A stretch of 12,197 bases of DNA, taken from positions 1-12,197 of the forward strand of contig JBBQCV010000103.1 of the NCBI GenBank assembly GCA_038319115.1. The letters are read 5' to 3'. Numbering within the stretch: position 1 is the first letter of the stretch; each line of letters begins with the position of its first letter. Under the pieces are notes generated by a model. It was not told the DNA's origin. It was given only the letters and a program-made list of their open reading frames with translations, and did not search any database. Both the position numbers and the translations under genes were made by a program. This DNA comes from SZAS-79 sp038319115 (GTDB taxonomy: Bacteria > Pseudomonadota > Gammaproteobacteria > Burkholderiales > SG8-39). Shown here piece after piece: positions 1 through 7,114 of this stretch.

Positions 1-362
1 ACATCAAAAGGCTGTTCACCCTGGTGTTCGGCTTCGGCGCAGCGCTGTGCGCCATCGCGGGCGCCCTGCTCGCGCCGATCTTCGCGGTGCAGGTGGGCAT
101 GGGCGAGAACATCCTGATCCTCGCCTTCGTGGTGATCGTGATCGGCGGCATCGGCTCGATCCGCGGCGCGCTGGTCGGCTCGATCCTGGTCGGCATGGTC
201 GACACCATGGGCCGCGCGTTCCTGCCGGCCCTGCTGCGCGAGTTCCTCACCCCGGCGTTCGCGAGCGCGACCGGCCCCGCGCTCGCCTCGATCCTCATCT
301 ACGTGGTCATGGCCGGGGTGCTGTTCTGGCGCCCGCAGGGCCTGTTCCCTGCGCGCGGCTAG
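1..362 (+). CDS. livH: LivH-type branched-chain amino acid ABC transporter permease, C-terminal part
   Basis: This is the last ~120 codons of an inner-membrane permease; the frame is open from the left edge (first full codon at base 3) and ends in TAG at 360-362. The visible protein is a run of hydrophobic segments. It contains the LivH-like stretches LVFGFGAALCAIAGALLAP and VIVIGGIGSIRGALVGSILV, and it ends with the usual LFWRPQGLFPARG tail. LivH pairs with LivM to form the membrane channel of HAAT-family importers, which take up branched-chain amino acids, amides or aromatic acids. livM begins 4 bases after the stop, so the two are co-transcribed and probably translationally coupled. The family assignment is secure; the imported substrate cannot be told from the permease. 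Confidence 0.93.
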   Translation, partial: IKRLFTLVFGFGAALCAIAGALLAPIFAVQVGMGENILILAFVVIVIGGIGSIRGALVGSILVGMVDTMGRAFLPALLREFLTPAFASATGPALASILIYVVMAGVLFWRPQGLFPARG

Positions 363-366
363 GTCG

Positions 367-1338
367 ATGCACCGCGCCCTCGCCCTCGTCGCGCTCATCG
401 CCGCCATTGCCTTGCCGCCCGTGATGCAGGCGCTCGACCAGGCCTACTACATCACCATGGCCAGCCGGATCCTCGTCTACGCGCTCGCCGCCACCAGCCT
501 GAACATCGTGCTGGGCTTCGGCGGGATGATCTCGTTCGGCCACGCGGCGTTCGTGGGCGCGGGCGCCTACACCGCCTCGGTCATGATCGTCGAAGGCGTG
601 CCCAACGCCTGGGTGGCTTGGCCGCTCGCCATGGGGGTGGCGGGCCTGCTCGCCCTCGCGATCGGCGCGATTTCCCTGCGCACCCGCGGCGTGTACTTCA
701 TCATGATCACGCTGGCCTTTGCGCAGATGATCTACTACCTCACCATCTCGATGAAGGCCTACGGCGGCGACGAAGGCCTGACGCTCACGCAGCGCGCGAC
801 GCTCGGGCCGGGCCTCGACCTGCGCGACGATGCCACCTTCTACTATGTGGTGCTCACGCTCCTCGCGGGGTCGCTGTTCCTCATCTCGCGGCTGGTCAAC
901 GCGCGCTTCGGCCGCGTGATCCAGGCGATCCGCGAGAACGAAGCGCGCATGGAGGCGATCGGCTTCCCCACGTTCCGCTTCAAGCTGGCGACCTTCGCGC
1001 TCGCCGGCGCCCTCGGCGGGCTGGCCGGCGCGCTGCTGGCCAACCAGAACAGCTATGTCAATCCCGGCATCCTGCACTGGACCGAGTCAGGCAAGCTCAT
1101 GATCATGGTGATCCTCGGCGGCGTGGGCCACCTGTACGGCGGCGTGCTCGGCGCGGTGGGCCTGCTCGGGCTCGAAGAACTGCTCGCCAACCACAAGATC
1201 GGCTGGCTCGCCGACTTGTACCCGAACTACCAGCAGCACTCGCTGCTCGCCGTCGGCCTGGTGATGCTGGCGGTGGTGCTTTACGCGCCGCAGGGGCTGG
1301 CGGGCCTGTTTTCGCGGCGGCCGCGCAACCATGGCTGA
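367..1338 (+). CDS. livM: LivM-type branched-chain amino acid ABC transporter permease
   Basis: A 323-residue polytopic inner-membrane protein, the second permease subunit of the HAAT importer. The N-terminus is hydrophobic and is followed by the family hallmark LNIVLGFGGMISFGHAAFVG (about residues 43-62). Further on are ISLRTRGVYFIMITLAFAQM, the conserved cytoplasmic coupling loop FGRVIQAIRENEARMEAIGF, and the C-terminal LYAPQGLAGLF. The length is normal for LivM (300-350 residues in family members). The ATG at 367 lies 4 bases after the livH stop; only a weak AGG precedes it, which suggests coupling. The 3' end overlaps livG by 8 bases. Some members of this family carry aromatic carboxylates, which would fit the oxygenase gene at the other end of the window, but that is inference. 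Confidence 0.95.
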   Translation: MHRALALVALIAAIALPPVMQALDQAYYITMASRILVYALAATSLNIVLGFGGMISFGHAAFVGAGAYTASVMIVEGVPNAWVAWPLAMGVAGLLALAIGAISLRTRGVYFIMITLAFAQMIYYLTISMKAYGGDEGLTLTQRATLGPGLDLRDDATFYYVVLTLLAGSLFLISRLVNARFGRVIQAIRENEARMEAIGFPTFRFKLATFALAGALGGLAGALLANQNSYVNPGILHWTESGKLMIMVILGGVGHLYGGVLGAVGLLGLEELLANHKIGWLADLYPNYQQHSLLAVGLVMLAVVLYAPQGLAGLFSRRPRNHG

Positions 1339-2086
1339 GCCCCTGCTGTCCCTCCGCGGCCTGCGCAAGCGCTTCGGCGGCGTGGTCGCCACGGACGGCG
1401 TAGCGCTCGAGGTGGCGCGCGGCCAGGTTCATGCGCTCATCGGCCCCAACGGCGCGGGCAAGACGACGCTCATCGCGCAGATCTCCGGCAGCCTCGCCCC
1501 CGATAGCGGGCGCATAGTGTTCGGCGGGGCCGACATTACCGACCTCGCGCAGCATTCGCGGGTCGCCAAGGGTCTTGCACGCAGCTTCCAGATCACCAGC
1601 ATCTTCCGGCGCTTCAGCGTGGCGCAGAACCTGGCGCTCGCGGTGCAGGCACGCAGCGGCTCGAGTTTCTCGTTCTGGCAGCCGGTGGAGCGAGAAACCG
1701 CGCTCGTCGACGAAGCGCGCCGGATCGCGGCCGAGGTCGGGCTGGAGGAGCGCCTCGAAATCGCCGCAGGGAGCCTCGCGCACGCCGAGCAGCGCAGCCT
1801 CGAAGTCGGCCTGGCGCTTGCGACCAACCCCAAACTGCTCCTGCTCGACGAACCCATGGCGGGCATGGGACCCGACGAGTCCCAACGCATGATCGCCCTC
1901 ATTCACCGCCTGCGCGAATCCGTGTCGGTCCTGCTGGTCGAGCACGATATGGATGCGGTGTTCCAGCTCGCCGACCGCATCTCGGTGCTGGTCAGCGGGA
2001 CGGTCATCGCCACCGGTTCACCCGACGAGATCCGCACAAATGCCGAAGTCCGCCGCGCCTACCTTGGCGATGAGGTTGCGGCGTGA
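1331..2086 (+). CDS. livG: LivG-type ABC transporter ATP-binding protein
   Basis: A 251-residue cytoplasmic ATPase that drives the LivHM permease. Visible motifs are Walker A GPNGAGKTT (38-46), the Q-loop Gln at 87 in ARSFQITSIF, the LivG-type signature LAHAEQRSLEVGLAL (from 149), Walker B LLLLDEP (169-175) and the H-loop His205 in LLVEHDMDAVFQLADRI. The signature is the usual relaxed LivG form, here with Ala152 where LAHGEQ is more common. The ATG at 1331 overlaps the livM stop by 8 bases, and the livG stop overlaps the livF start by 4. All catalytic residues are present, so the protein should be active. Its C-terminus continues past the core with the LivG-like SPDEIRTNAEVRRAYLGDE segment. 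Confidence 0.95.
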   Translation: MAEPLLSLRGLRKRFGGVVATDGVALEVARGQVHALIGPNGAGKTTLIAQISGSLAPDSGRIVFGGADITDLAQHSRVAKGLARSFQITSIFRRFSVAQNLALAVQARSGSSFSFWQPVERETALVDEARRIAAEVGLEERLEIAAGSLAHAEQRSLEVGLALATNPKLLLLDEPMAGMGPDESQRMIALIHRLRESVSVLLVEHDMDAVFQLADRISVLVSGTVIATGSPDEIRTNAEVRRAYLGDEVAA

Positions 2087-2796
2087 GCGACACCCTGCTC
2101 CGGCTGACGGGCCTGGAGACGGCCTACGGCCAGAGCCAGGTGCTGTTCGGCATCGACATGGAGATCCGCGCGGGCGAAGTCGTGGCGCTCCTCGGACGCA
2201 ACGGCATGGGCAAGACCACCACGGTGCGCTCGATCATGGGGCTCACGCGGGCCAACGGCGGGACAATCGAGCTCCGCGGCAAGCGCATCGAGCGCGCGGC
2301 CCCGGACGCAATCGCACGCTCGGGCGTAGCCTTGGTACCCGAGGGGCGGCAGATCTTTCCCAACCTCACGGTGCGCGAGAACCTGGAGGCCTTTGCCGGC
2401 AACCGCAATGGCAGTGCAAGCCCTTGGACAGTGGAAAAGGTCTTCCGCCTTTTCCCGCGCCTGGCCGAACGCGCCGGCAACATGGGCAACCAGCTCTCCG
2501 GCGGCGAGCAGCAGATGCTCTCAATCGGACGCGCGCTGGTCAACAATCCGCACCTTATCATCCTCGACGAGTCGACCGAAGGGCTCGCCCCGCTCATCCG
2601 CGAGGAGATCTGGGCCTGCCTTGCCGGGCTGCGCCGCGAGGGCCAGACCATCCTCGTGATCGACAAGTACGTCGAGCGGCTTATTCGGCTGGCCGACCGC
2701 CACACCATCATCGAGCGCGGGCGCGTGGCGTGGCAGGGGACCTCGGCCGAGCTCGACGCCGACCACGCCCTCTGGCACCGTTATCTGGGGGTCTGA
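2083..2796 (+). CDS. livF: LivF-type ABC transporter ATP-binding protein
   Basis: The second ATPase of the importer, 237 residues. The start is GTG at 2083, which overlaps the livG TGA in the arrangement GTGA, a classic coupling. Motifs are Walker A GRNGMGKTT (38-46), the LivF hallmark VPEGRQIFPNLTVRENL (85-101), signature LSGGEQQML (138-146) and Walker B LIILDES (158-164) followed by TEGLAP. The switch region reads ILVIDKYVERL, so Lys195 stands where LivF proteins usually carry Gln (VEQN) and other ABC ATPases carry the H-loop His. The Walker B Asp162 and catalytic Glu163 are intact. The protein probably works as the heterodimer partner of LivG. This is the last transporter gene; a lower-GC gap of about 100 bases follows. 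Confidence 0.95.
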   Translation: MSDTLLRLTGLETAYGQSQVLFGIDMEIRAGEVVALLGRNGMGKTTTVRSIMGLTRANGGTIELRGKRIERAAPDAIARSGVALVPEGRQIFPNLTVRENLEAFAGNRNGSASPWTVEKVFRLFPRLAERAGNMGNQLSGGEQQMLSIGRALVNNPHLIILDESTEGLAPLIREEIWACLAGLRREGQTILVIDKYVERLIRLADRHTIIERGRVAWQGTSAELDADHALWHRYLGV

Positions 2797-2860
2797 ATCC
2801 CCTAATTCGCAACTTTCGTTCAGCAAGACCCAGTATCCGCGCCCCTCTCCCGCCAATTCG

Positions 2861-2878
2861 TGTATCGTTACCGGTACA
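2861..2878. promoter_or_regulatory. Candidate operator of the small HTH regulator
   Basis: TGTATCGTTACCGGTACA is an 18-base imperfect palindrome. Its left half-site TGTATCGTT and the reverse complement of its right half, TGTACCGGT, agree at 7 of 9 positions. It ends 20 bases before the ATG of the HTH gene, in a stretch clearly less GC-rich than the genes around it. HTH_37/HigA-type proteins commonly repress their own promoter through such sites, so autoregulation is the natural inference. I could not pick a convincing -35/-10 pair. Confidence 0.45.
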
Positions 2879-2898
2879 TTCACCGCCCTGGAGGAAGC

Positions 2899-3144
2899 AT
2901 GGCCGCCGATCCCGTCCTTGCGTTGCGCAAACAAACCCTGGCTGCAATCCGCGTGCGCCTGGCGCATTTCGGCGAGATGAAGCAGGCCGAACTTGCCGAG
3001 CAACTGGGACTGTCGCGCTCCCGGCTGCACCAGCTCGCCAGCGGCACGGCGCAGGCATTCAGCCTCGAGGCGCTGGTGCGCATCGCGCTGCGCTGCGACC
3101 TGCGCGTGCGCATGAGCGTGACGCGGCCGTACGCGCAGGATTGA
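2899..3144 (+). CDS. Small XRE/HTH_37-type DNA-binding protein (HigA-antitoxin-like)
   Basis: An 81-residue cytoplasmic DNA-binding protein. The ATG at 2899 is preceded by GGAGGAA at 2890-2896, a strong ribosome binding site. This start is preferred over the in-frame GTG at 2860, which would put the candidate operator inside the coding region. A helix-turn-helix occupies about residues 29-48 (QAELAEQLGLSRSRLHQLAS). It is followed by FSLEALVRIALRCDLRVRMSV, the segment typical of HTH_37 proteins, which include HigA2-like antitoxins and orphan regulators. No toxin-like gene lies on either side: livF is upstream and a hydrolase downstream. The gene ends at a TGA whose TG is shared with an alternative TTG start of the hydrolase, so the two are a translation unit. 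It may regulate itself and the hydrolase; a toxin-antitoxin role is not supported here. Confidence 0.85.
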   Translation: MAADPVLALRKQTLAAIRVRLAHFGEMKQAELAEQLGLSRSRLHQLASGTAQAFSLEALVRIALRCDLRVRMSVTRPYAQD

Positions 3145-3146
3145 GC

Positions 3147-4022
3147 GTGCGGCTGGCTATCGGCGCCGCCACCGCGGCGCGCATCGAGGAGAGCTACGAG
3201 CCTAACTTCAACGCGGCGAAGTTCTTCCCCGACTGGGACCCCGCGGTGCTGGAAGAGCACAAGGGCTGGCTGGCCCCGGCCCACTATGACCCGGGCTCGG
3301 GATTCCTCAAGCTCAGCGTGCACAGCTGGCTGCTGGGCGTCGGGGGCAAGCGAATCCTCATCGACGCCTGCGTGGGCAACCACAAGCCGCGCGCCGCACG
3401 CCCGATGTGGCACATGCAGGACACGCCCTACCTCGCCCGCCTTGCCGCCGCCGGCGCGAAACCCGAGGACATCGACATGGTGATGTGCACGCACCTGCAT
3501 GTCGACCACGTCGGCTGGAACACGCGACTGGAGAATGGACGCTGGGTGCCGACTTTCCCGAATGCGCGCTACGTTTTCAGCCGCGAGGATTACAACCACT
3601 ACCTCGCGGTCGACCTCGATCCCGACAAAGGCCCGGCCAACATGGGCTCGTTCCGCGACTCGGTGCTGCCGGTGCTCGAGGCGGGCCTCGCGCAGATGGT
3701 CTCGGGCGCGCAGGCGATCGACGAGCACCTGTCGGTCGAGCCCGCCCCCGGCCACACGCCGGGCACCATCGCGATCAAGCTGGAGTCGCGTGGCGAGCGC
3801 GCCGTGTTCTGCGGCGACATCCTGCACCACGCGCTGCAGGTGTACCGCCCGCAATGGAACAGCTTCGCTTGCGCCGACGCCGACAACGCGCGCCTGATCC
3901 GCCGGCGCGTGCTGGAGGATTGCGCCGCCGGCGCGCTGCTCATGCCGGCGCACTTTGGCGCGCCCTTCGCCTGCCGCATCGAGCCCAAGGCCGGCGGATT
4001 CGTGCCCCGCTTCGTGGCCTGA
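3147..4022 (+). CDS. Metallo-beta-lactamase-fold metallohydrolase
   Basis: A 291-residue protein from GTG at 3147, with AGGA at 3137-3140 six bases upstream; TTG at 3141 is an alternative that overlaps the previous stop. With GTG the N-terminus reads MRLAIGAATAARIEESYEPNF, matching the usual start of this COG0491-like group. The full two-metal set is visible: H116, H118, D120 and H121 in THLHVDHVGW, H203 in GHTPG, D224 in CGDILHH and H269 in MPAHFG. Such enzymes hydrolyse lactones, esters, phosphotriesters or thioesters, so the substrate is open. There is no signal peptide, so it is cytoplasmic. It is coupled to the HTH gene and lies behind the transporter, so it may process an imported compound or a pathway intermediate. 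Confidence 0.92.
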   Translation: MRLAIGAATAARIEESYEPNFNAAKFFPDWDPAVLEEHKGWLAPAHYDPGSGFLKLSVHSWLLGVGGKRILIDACVGNHKPRAARPMWHMQDTPYLARLAAAGAKPEDIDMVMCTHLHVDHVGWNTRLENGRWVPTFPNARYVFSREDYNHYLAVDLDPDKGPANMGSFRDSVLPVLEAGLAQMVSGAQAIDEHLSVEPAPGHTPGTIAIKLESRGERAVFCGDILHHALQVYRPQWNSFACADADNARLIRRRVLEDCAAGALLMPAHFGAPFACRIEPKAGGFVPRFVA

Positions 4023-4164
4023 AACCGGAAGCGGGCATGGCGCGCAGGCCAGCACAGGCCGGCCCGAGCGCGCGATCGCCCTAGGAGCTGCCGCGGGCGG
4101 CGGGCGGCCCACCCATGAATGGCGCGGCGAGCGCTTGCTTGGTACGCCAACGCACAGAAGAACG

Positions 4165-4200
4165 GGTTGGTTTTGGACACAATCCGGTTGGATTTATTCC
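4165..4200 (+). promoter_or_regulatory. Probable promoter/control region of the BON-lipoprotein unit
   Basis: The 195-base gap before the lipoprotein gene turns AT-rich from about 4160. It carries two near-identical direct repeats, GGTTGGTTTT at 4165-4174 and GGTTGGATTT at 4186-4195. Their starts are 21 bases apart, two turns of the helix. A TTGGAC at 4173-4178 and TTTATT at 4193-4198 resemble -35/-10 elements but are only 14 bases apart, so the exact promoter is unclear. The repeats could be activator sites. The earlier part of the gap (4023-4160) shows no gene. Confidence 0.3.
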
Positions 4201-4217
4201 CCAACTGGAGAGATGAA

Positions 4218-4529
4218 ATGAACCAATTCAAGCGCTTTATCACTTTGTTCCTGGCCGCGATGATGGTCGCGGTCGCAGGTTGCGCCGGCACGGCCACCCA
4301 GGAGAGCACCGGCGAGTACGTGACCGACACCTGGATCACCACCAAGGTGAAAACCGTCCTGGTCGACAGCCCCGTCGTCAAGGCGACCGAGGTCAATGTC
4401 GAGACGTTCAAGGGCGCGGTCCAGCTCAGCGGCTTTGTGAGCTCGCAGACGGCGATGAACGAAGCGGTTCGCCTCGCGCGCGGCATCAAGGGCGTGACTT
4501 CGGTCAAGAACGACATGCGCATCAAGTAA
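4218..4529 (+). CDS. BON-domain lipoprotein
   Basis: A 103-residue precursor. The ATG at 4218 follows GGAGAG at 4208-4213; this start is chosen over the upstream in-frame ATG at 4119 because it gives a proper lipoprotein signal. The signal has N-terminal charges (K5, R6), a hydrophobic run LFLAAMMVAVA and the lipobox V19-A20-G21-C22. Cys22 is followed by Ala, so no inner-membrane retention signal is seen and the outer membrane is likely. Residues ~35-103 form a single BON domain with the typical DTWITTKVKTVLV start, a central VNVETFKGAVQLSGFV and the closing GVTSVKNDMRIK. BON proteins such as OsmY and DolP associate with phospholipid or envelope stress. It overlaps nothing and is followed 3 bases later by a WxxGxW protein, so both probably serve the envelope. 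Confidence 0.92.
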   Translation: MNQFKRFITLFLAAMMVAVAGCAGTATQESTGEYVTDTWITTKVKTVLVDSPVVKATEVNVETFKGAVQLSGFVSSQTAMNEAVRLARGIKGVTSVKNDMRIK

Positions 4530-4532
4530 CAC

Positions 4533-5000
4533 ATGCAAAACCTGCGCGTAATACGCGGAGTTTTGCTGACGCTCGTGCTCGCCGCCGGTACCGGGGCGGG
4601 CACGGCGCTCGCGCAGATCAACGTCAATATCAGCCTGGCGCCCCCGGCGCCGCTGGTCGAGCCGGCGCCTGCGGTTGCGCCCGGCTACGTATGGGCACCC
4701 GGCTACTGGGGGTATAACGGCGACCGCTACATCTGGGTCCGCGGCCGGCAAGTTGTGCAGCGTCCCGGCTATCGATGGGAACCCGACCGCTGGGAGAGCC
4801 GCGACGGGCACTATTACCGCCACGCCGGCCAGTGGGCACGTGACCCCGGTTACCGCTGGGAAAAGGTCAAGAAGGAGAAGAAGCCCAAGAAGGACAAGCA
4901 CTACGCTCACGGGCCCGACAATGATGACTGGCATGAGCATGGCAAGGGAAACGGCAAGGGCCACGCAAAAGGGAAGGGCAAAGGTCACGACAAGCACTGA
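4533..5000 (+). CDS. Secreted WxxGxW-repeat protein with Lys/His/Gly-rich tail
   Basis: A 155-residue exported protein whose ATG lies 3 bases after the lipoprotein stop, with little Shine-Dalgarno signal of its own, so translation is probably coupled. A Sec signal peptide ends at A25-L26-A27, with cleavage before Q28. A Pro/Ala-rich segment follows, then four WxxGxW-like units: W54-A-P-G-Y-W59, W68-V-R-G-R-Q73 (last Trp lost), W82-E-P-D-R-W87 and R96-H-A-G-Q-W101. W109 opens a highly charged tail (111-155) of Lys, Gly, Asp and seven His. Repeat proteins of this sort (YXWXGXW families) are common in Proteobacteria and have no settled function. The tail could bind metal, nucleic acid or anionic envelope polymers, but this is inference. 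The tail is low-complexity, so homology there should not be trusted. Confidence 0.88.
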   Translation: MQNLRVIRGVLLTLVLAAGTGAGTALAQINVNISLAPPAPLVEPAPAVAPGYVWAPGYWGYNGDRYIWVRGRQVVQRPGYRWEPDRWESRDGHYYRHAGQWARDPGYRWEKVKKEKKPKKDKHYAHGPDNDDWHEHGKGNGKGHAKGKGKGHDKH

Positions 5001-5050
5001 CCCGCACCCCGCCACACGGCCATTCGCGGTGATTCGATCCGCCCGGCCCG

Positions 5051-5088
5051 GAAAAGCCCTGCATGGCATCCGCCTGCAGGGTTTTTTT
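5051..5088 (+). terminator. Rho-independent terminator, probably bidirectional
   Basis: A 7-bp stem pairs CCCTGCA (5057-5063) with TGCAGGG (5075-5081) around an 11-base loop. A G-T pair and an A-rich upstream flank (AAAA at 5052-5055) extend it, and seven T follow at 5082-5088. It closes the BON/WxxGxW unit. Read on the minus strand the same stem is followed by CTTTT, so it can also stop the converging redox operon, whose last gene ends at 5136. Confidence 0.85.
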
Positions 5089-5135
5089 ATGGGGTGGCGG
5101 ATCCCATGCAACTGCGGCGGCTCTTACGCGACGAC

Positions 5136-5465
5136 TTACAGCCGTTCATCCGGTGGCGCGATTTCGGTGACGAGGTCGCGCACCAGCTTTTTGTTCGGCA
5201 ACGGCGCCACGCGCATCTCGCGCGCCTCCAGCCGCGCGGTGCATGCATAGACCGTCTTGCCATCCACCGACACCATGCACTCCTTGCACGTATTGGCGCT
5301 GGTGCACGAATAGCGGATCGCCAGCGTGGCGTCACGGTGGGCGCGGATCCAGCGCAGCGCATCGAGCACCGACTGGCCCGGTTCGAACGGGACTTGATGG
5401 ATTTCCTCGCGCAACGGCTCACCCGCCCCGCCACGCGCAATTTTAAGTTTCACCACTTCGCTCAT
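5136..5465 (-). CDS. Stand-alone 2Fe-2S protein related to the N-terminal domain of SdhB/FrdB
   Basis: A 109-residue electron-transfer protein. The ATG at 5465 overlaps the TGA of the flavoprotein gene (ATGA) and is preceded by AGGTGA, so this start is preferred over the upstream in-frame ATG at 5489. The fold is plant-ferredoxin-like (fer2_3): FEPGQSVLDAL leads into the cluster ligands C54, C60, C63 and C75 (C-x5-C-x2-C-x11-C). It continues as PLPNKKLVRDLVTEI, matching SdhB up to the end of its first domain, and stops there. Ordinary SdhB/FrdB proteins run to about 230-260 residues and add 4Fe-4S and 3Fe-4S clusters; those are absent, and only ~50 bases separate the stop from the terminator. 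It therefore looks like a natural one-domain partner rather than a decayed SdhB. Its electron acceptor is unknown. Confidence 0.9.
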   Translation of the reverse strand: MSEVVKLKIARGGAGEPLREEIHQVPFEPGQSVLDALRWIRAHRDATLAIRYSCTSANTCKECMVSVDGKTVYACTARLEAREMRVAPLPNKKLVRDLVTEIAPPDERL

Positions 5466-7114
5466 GCGATCACCTGGTTTTTCTGCCACGCCGGGTCCAT
5501 GCCGGGAAAGTCCTCACGCTGGTGCGCACCACGGCTTTCAGTCCGCGACAGTGCAGACGACGCCACGCAACGGGCCACGGTGAGCATGGTGGACAAGTCG
5601 AGCCAGTCGGCAAGGGCGGTGTCGTAGGCGGTGCCTGCCGCGGGTTTCATTGCGGGCAACGCTTTCCCCATCGCATCGATGCGCGCGAGCGCACGCGTGA
5701 GCCCGGCGCCGGTGCGAAACGGCCCCACTTCCTTTTGCATCACGGCCTGCAGCTCCTCCACCATCGCCGCGGGATTGTCCCCCGGCATGCCGCTGCCCTG
5801 GCGTAACCGATCCACCGCATCGCCAAACGCGCCGGCTGCGGCGCGGCTGGCTGCCGCTTTCTTTGCATGTGCCGCGGCGTTGCGTCCCGCCTTGCGCCCG
5901 AAGACGAGCGCCTCGGTGATGGCGTTGCCCGACAGGCGGTTGGCTCCGTTGGCCCCGCCGACTGCTTCGCCGGCGGCAAACAGGCCCGGCACGCGCGTCG
6001 CCATGGCAGCGTCGGCGCGCACGCCGCCCATGTGATAGTGCGCTATCGGCGCCACTTCGACCGCCTGGCGGGTGAGATCGATGCCGTTCTTCGCCAGCCG
6101 ATCGATCACCGGCCCGGCCGCAGCGCGCAGCTCGGCCTCGGGCAGGTGCTCGAACGAAAGCCACGCGCCACCATGCGGCGAACCCCGCCCGGCTTCGACT
6201 TCCTTGACGATGGCGTAGGTGGCCCGGTCGCGCGTCACCACGTATTTGCCGTCGTCGCTTGCGCCGTAGTTCTGCACGAACTCCTCGCGCCTGCCGTTGA
6301 GCAGGCGCCCGCCGAGCTTGTAACGGAACGGGTCCCACATGATCGGGTCCATGCCGATCAGGCGCGGCGCGAGGTGGCCGATGGGGAAGAACTGCACGAA
6401 CTCCATGTCCACCAGCTCCGCTCCCGCGGCCAGGCAAAGCGCGTAGCCGTCGCCGCTCATGTTGGCCGAGGCGCTGTTGCGCTGGTACATCCGTGTGAGG
6501 CCGCCGGTGGCGACGATGGTCGCGCCGGCGGCGATGGTCACCGGCGCGCCGCTCGAAAGATGGAGCGCGGTGGCGCCCACGCATTCGCCGTCCCGCATCG
6601 CCAGCTCGGTCACGAGCAGGTCGCCAATGCGGCGGATCTCCGGCGTGCGGATGAGGCGCGTGCGCAGCGTCTTCGACACCGCCGGTCCGGTGTTGAGGAA
6701 ATCGACGTACACACAACGCGGCCGGTCGTGGCCGGGCGCGTGCGCCTGTTTCATGCGATCGCTGGCACCGCCTTCCTGGCGCGCCCAGCCCACGCCCCAG
6801 GCATCCAACTCGCGGATGACCTCCGGGCCTTCCTCGCACAGCAGGCGCGCGAGCACCGGGTCGCACAGGCCGCGCCCTGCCGCCAGCGTGTCGGCGTAGT
6901 GATGCTCCCAGTGGTCGGGTTCCTGTTCGCCCAGCGCGACCGCCACGGTCATCTGCGCCATGATGGTCGCCCCGCCGCGCCCGATCAGGCTGCGGTCGGC
7001 GACGATCACGCTGGCCCCGCCGCGCGCGGCCTCGATGGCGGCGTACATCCCGGCGCCGCCCGCGCCGATGACGAGCACGTCGGTTTCAAGATGGGTCTTC
7101 GCGCCTTCCTTCAT
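5462..7114 (-). CDS. SdhA/FrdA-like FAD-dependent dehydrogenase subunit
   Basis: A 550-residue flavoprotein of the succinate dehydrogenase/fumarate reductase/L-aspartate oxidase superfamily. The ATG at 7114 gives MKEGAKTHLETDVLVIGAGGAGMYAA, placing the FAD-binding GxGxxG at 17-22. The reading frame is open further upstream, but that extension is arginine-rich and unlike the family. R295 (in TRDRATYAI), H359 (in HYHMGG) and R393 (in ANRLSGN) match catalytic or substrate-binding positions of SdhA/FrdA. The segment EFxQFHPTG of SdhA reads EFVQFFPIG here, with Phe243 in place of the substrate-binding His. The region that carries the covalently linked His in SdhA reads SLIGRGGAT (42-50) without His, so FAD is probably non-covalent. 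The C-terminus has the family ESRGAHQREDFP. It pairs with the overlapping 2Fe-2S gene; the substrate is probably not plain succinate. Confidence 0.92.
   Translation of the reverse strand: MKEGAKTHLETDVLVIGAGGAGMYAAIEAARGGASVIVADRSLIGRGGATIMAQMTVAVALGEQEPDHWEHHYADTLAAGRGLCDPVLARLLCEEGPEVIRELDAWGVGWARQEGGASDRMKQAHAPGHDRPRCVYVDFLNTGPAVSKTLRTRLIRTPEIRRIGDLLVTELAMRDGECVGATALHLSSGAPVTIAAGATIVATGGLTRMYQRNSASANMSGDGYALCLAAGAELVDMEFVQFFPIGHLAPRLIGMDPIMWDPFRYKLGGRLLNGRREEFVQNYGASDDGKYVVTRDRATYAIVKEVEAGRGSPHGGAWLSFEHLPEAELRAAAGPVIDRLAKNGIDLTRQAVEVAPIAHYHMGGVRADAAMATRVPGLFAAGEAVGGANGANRLSGNAITEALVFGRKAGRNAAAHAKKAAASRAAAGAFGDAVDRLRQGSGMPGDNPAAMVEELQAVMQKEVGPFRTGAGLTRALARIDAMGKALPAMKPAAGTAYDTALADWLDLSTMLTVARCVASSALSRTESRGAHQREDFPGMDPAWQKNQVIA

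Noticed and set aside
1953..3146. Long open frame upstream of the hydrolase that would make a 689-residue protein
   Set aside because: The first ~400 codons are an out-of-frame reading of livG, livF and the HTH gene; only the part from 3147 matches a known fold and has a ribosome binding site.
3147..4022. Acyl-homoserine lactonase (quorum quenching)
   Set aside because: HxHxDH is shared by the whole superfamily; no AiiA-specific feature could be recognised, so only the fold is called.
2899..4022. Toxin-antitoxin pair
   Set aside because: The HTH protein is antitoxin-like, but its neighbour is a full metallohydrolase with all metal ligands, not a RelE/HigB-type toxin.
2880..4112. 410-codon minus-strand frame over the HTH and hydrolase genes
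   Set aside because: No recognisable motif and low-complexity composition; it is antisense to two well-supported genes.
4119..4217. Upstream ATG start for the BON protein
   Set aside because: It would bury the lipoprotein signal 33 residues inside the protein and place the promoter-like repeats in coding sequence.
5136..5465. Decayed or truncated sdhB pseudogene
   Set aside because: The frame is clean, all four Cys are kept, it ends at a domain boundary, it is coupled to the flavoprotein, and there is no remnant of the second domain before the terminator.
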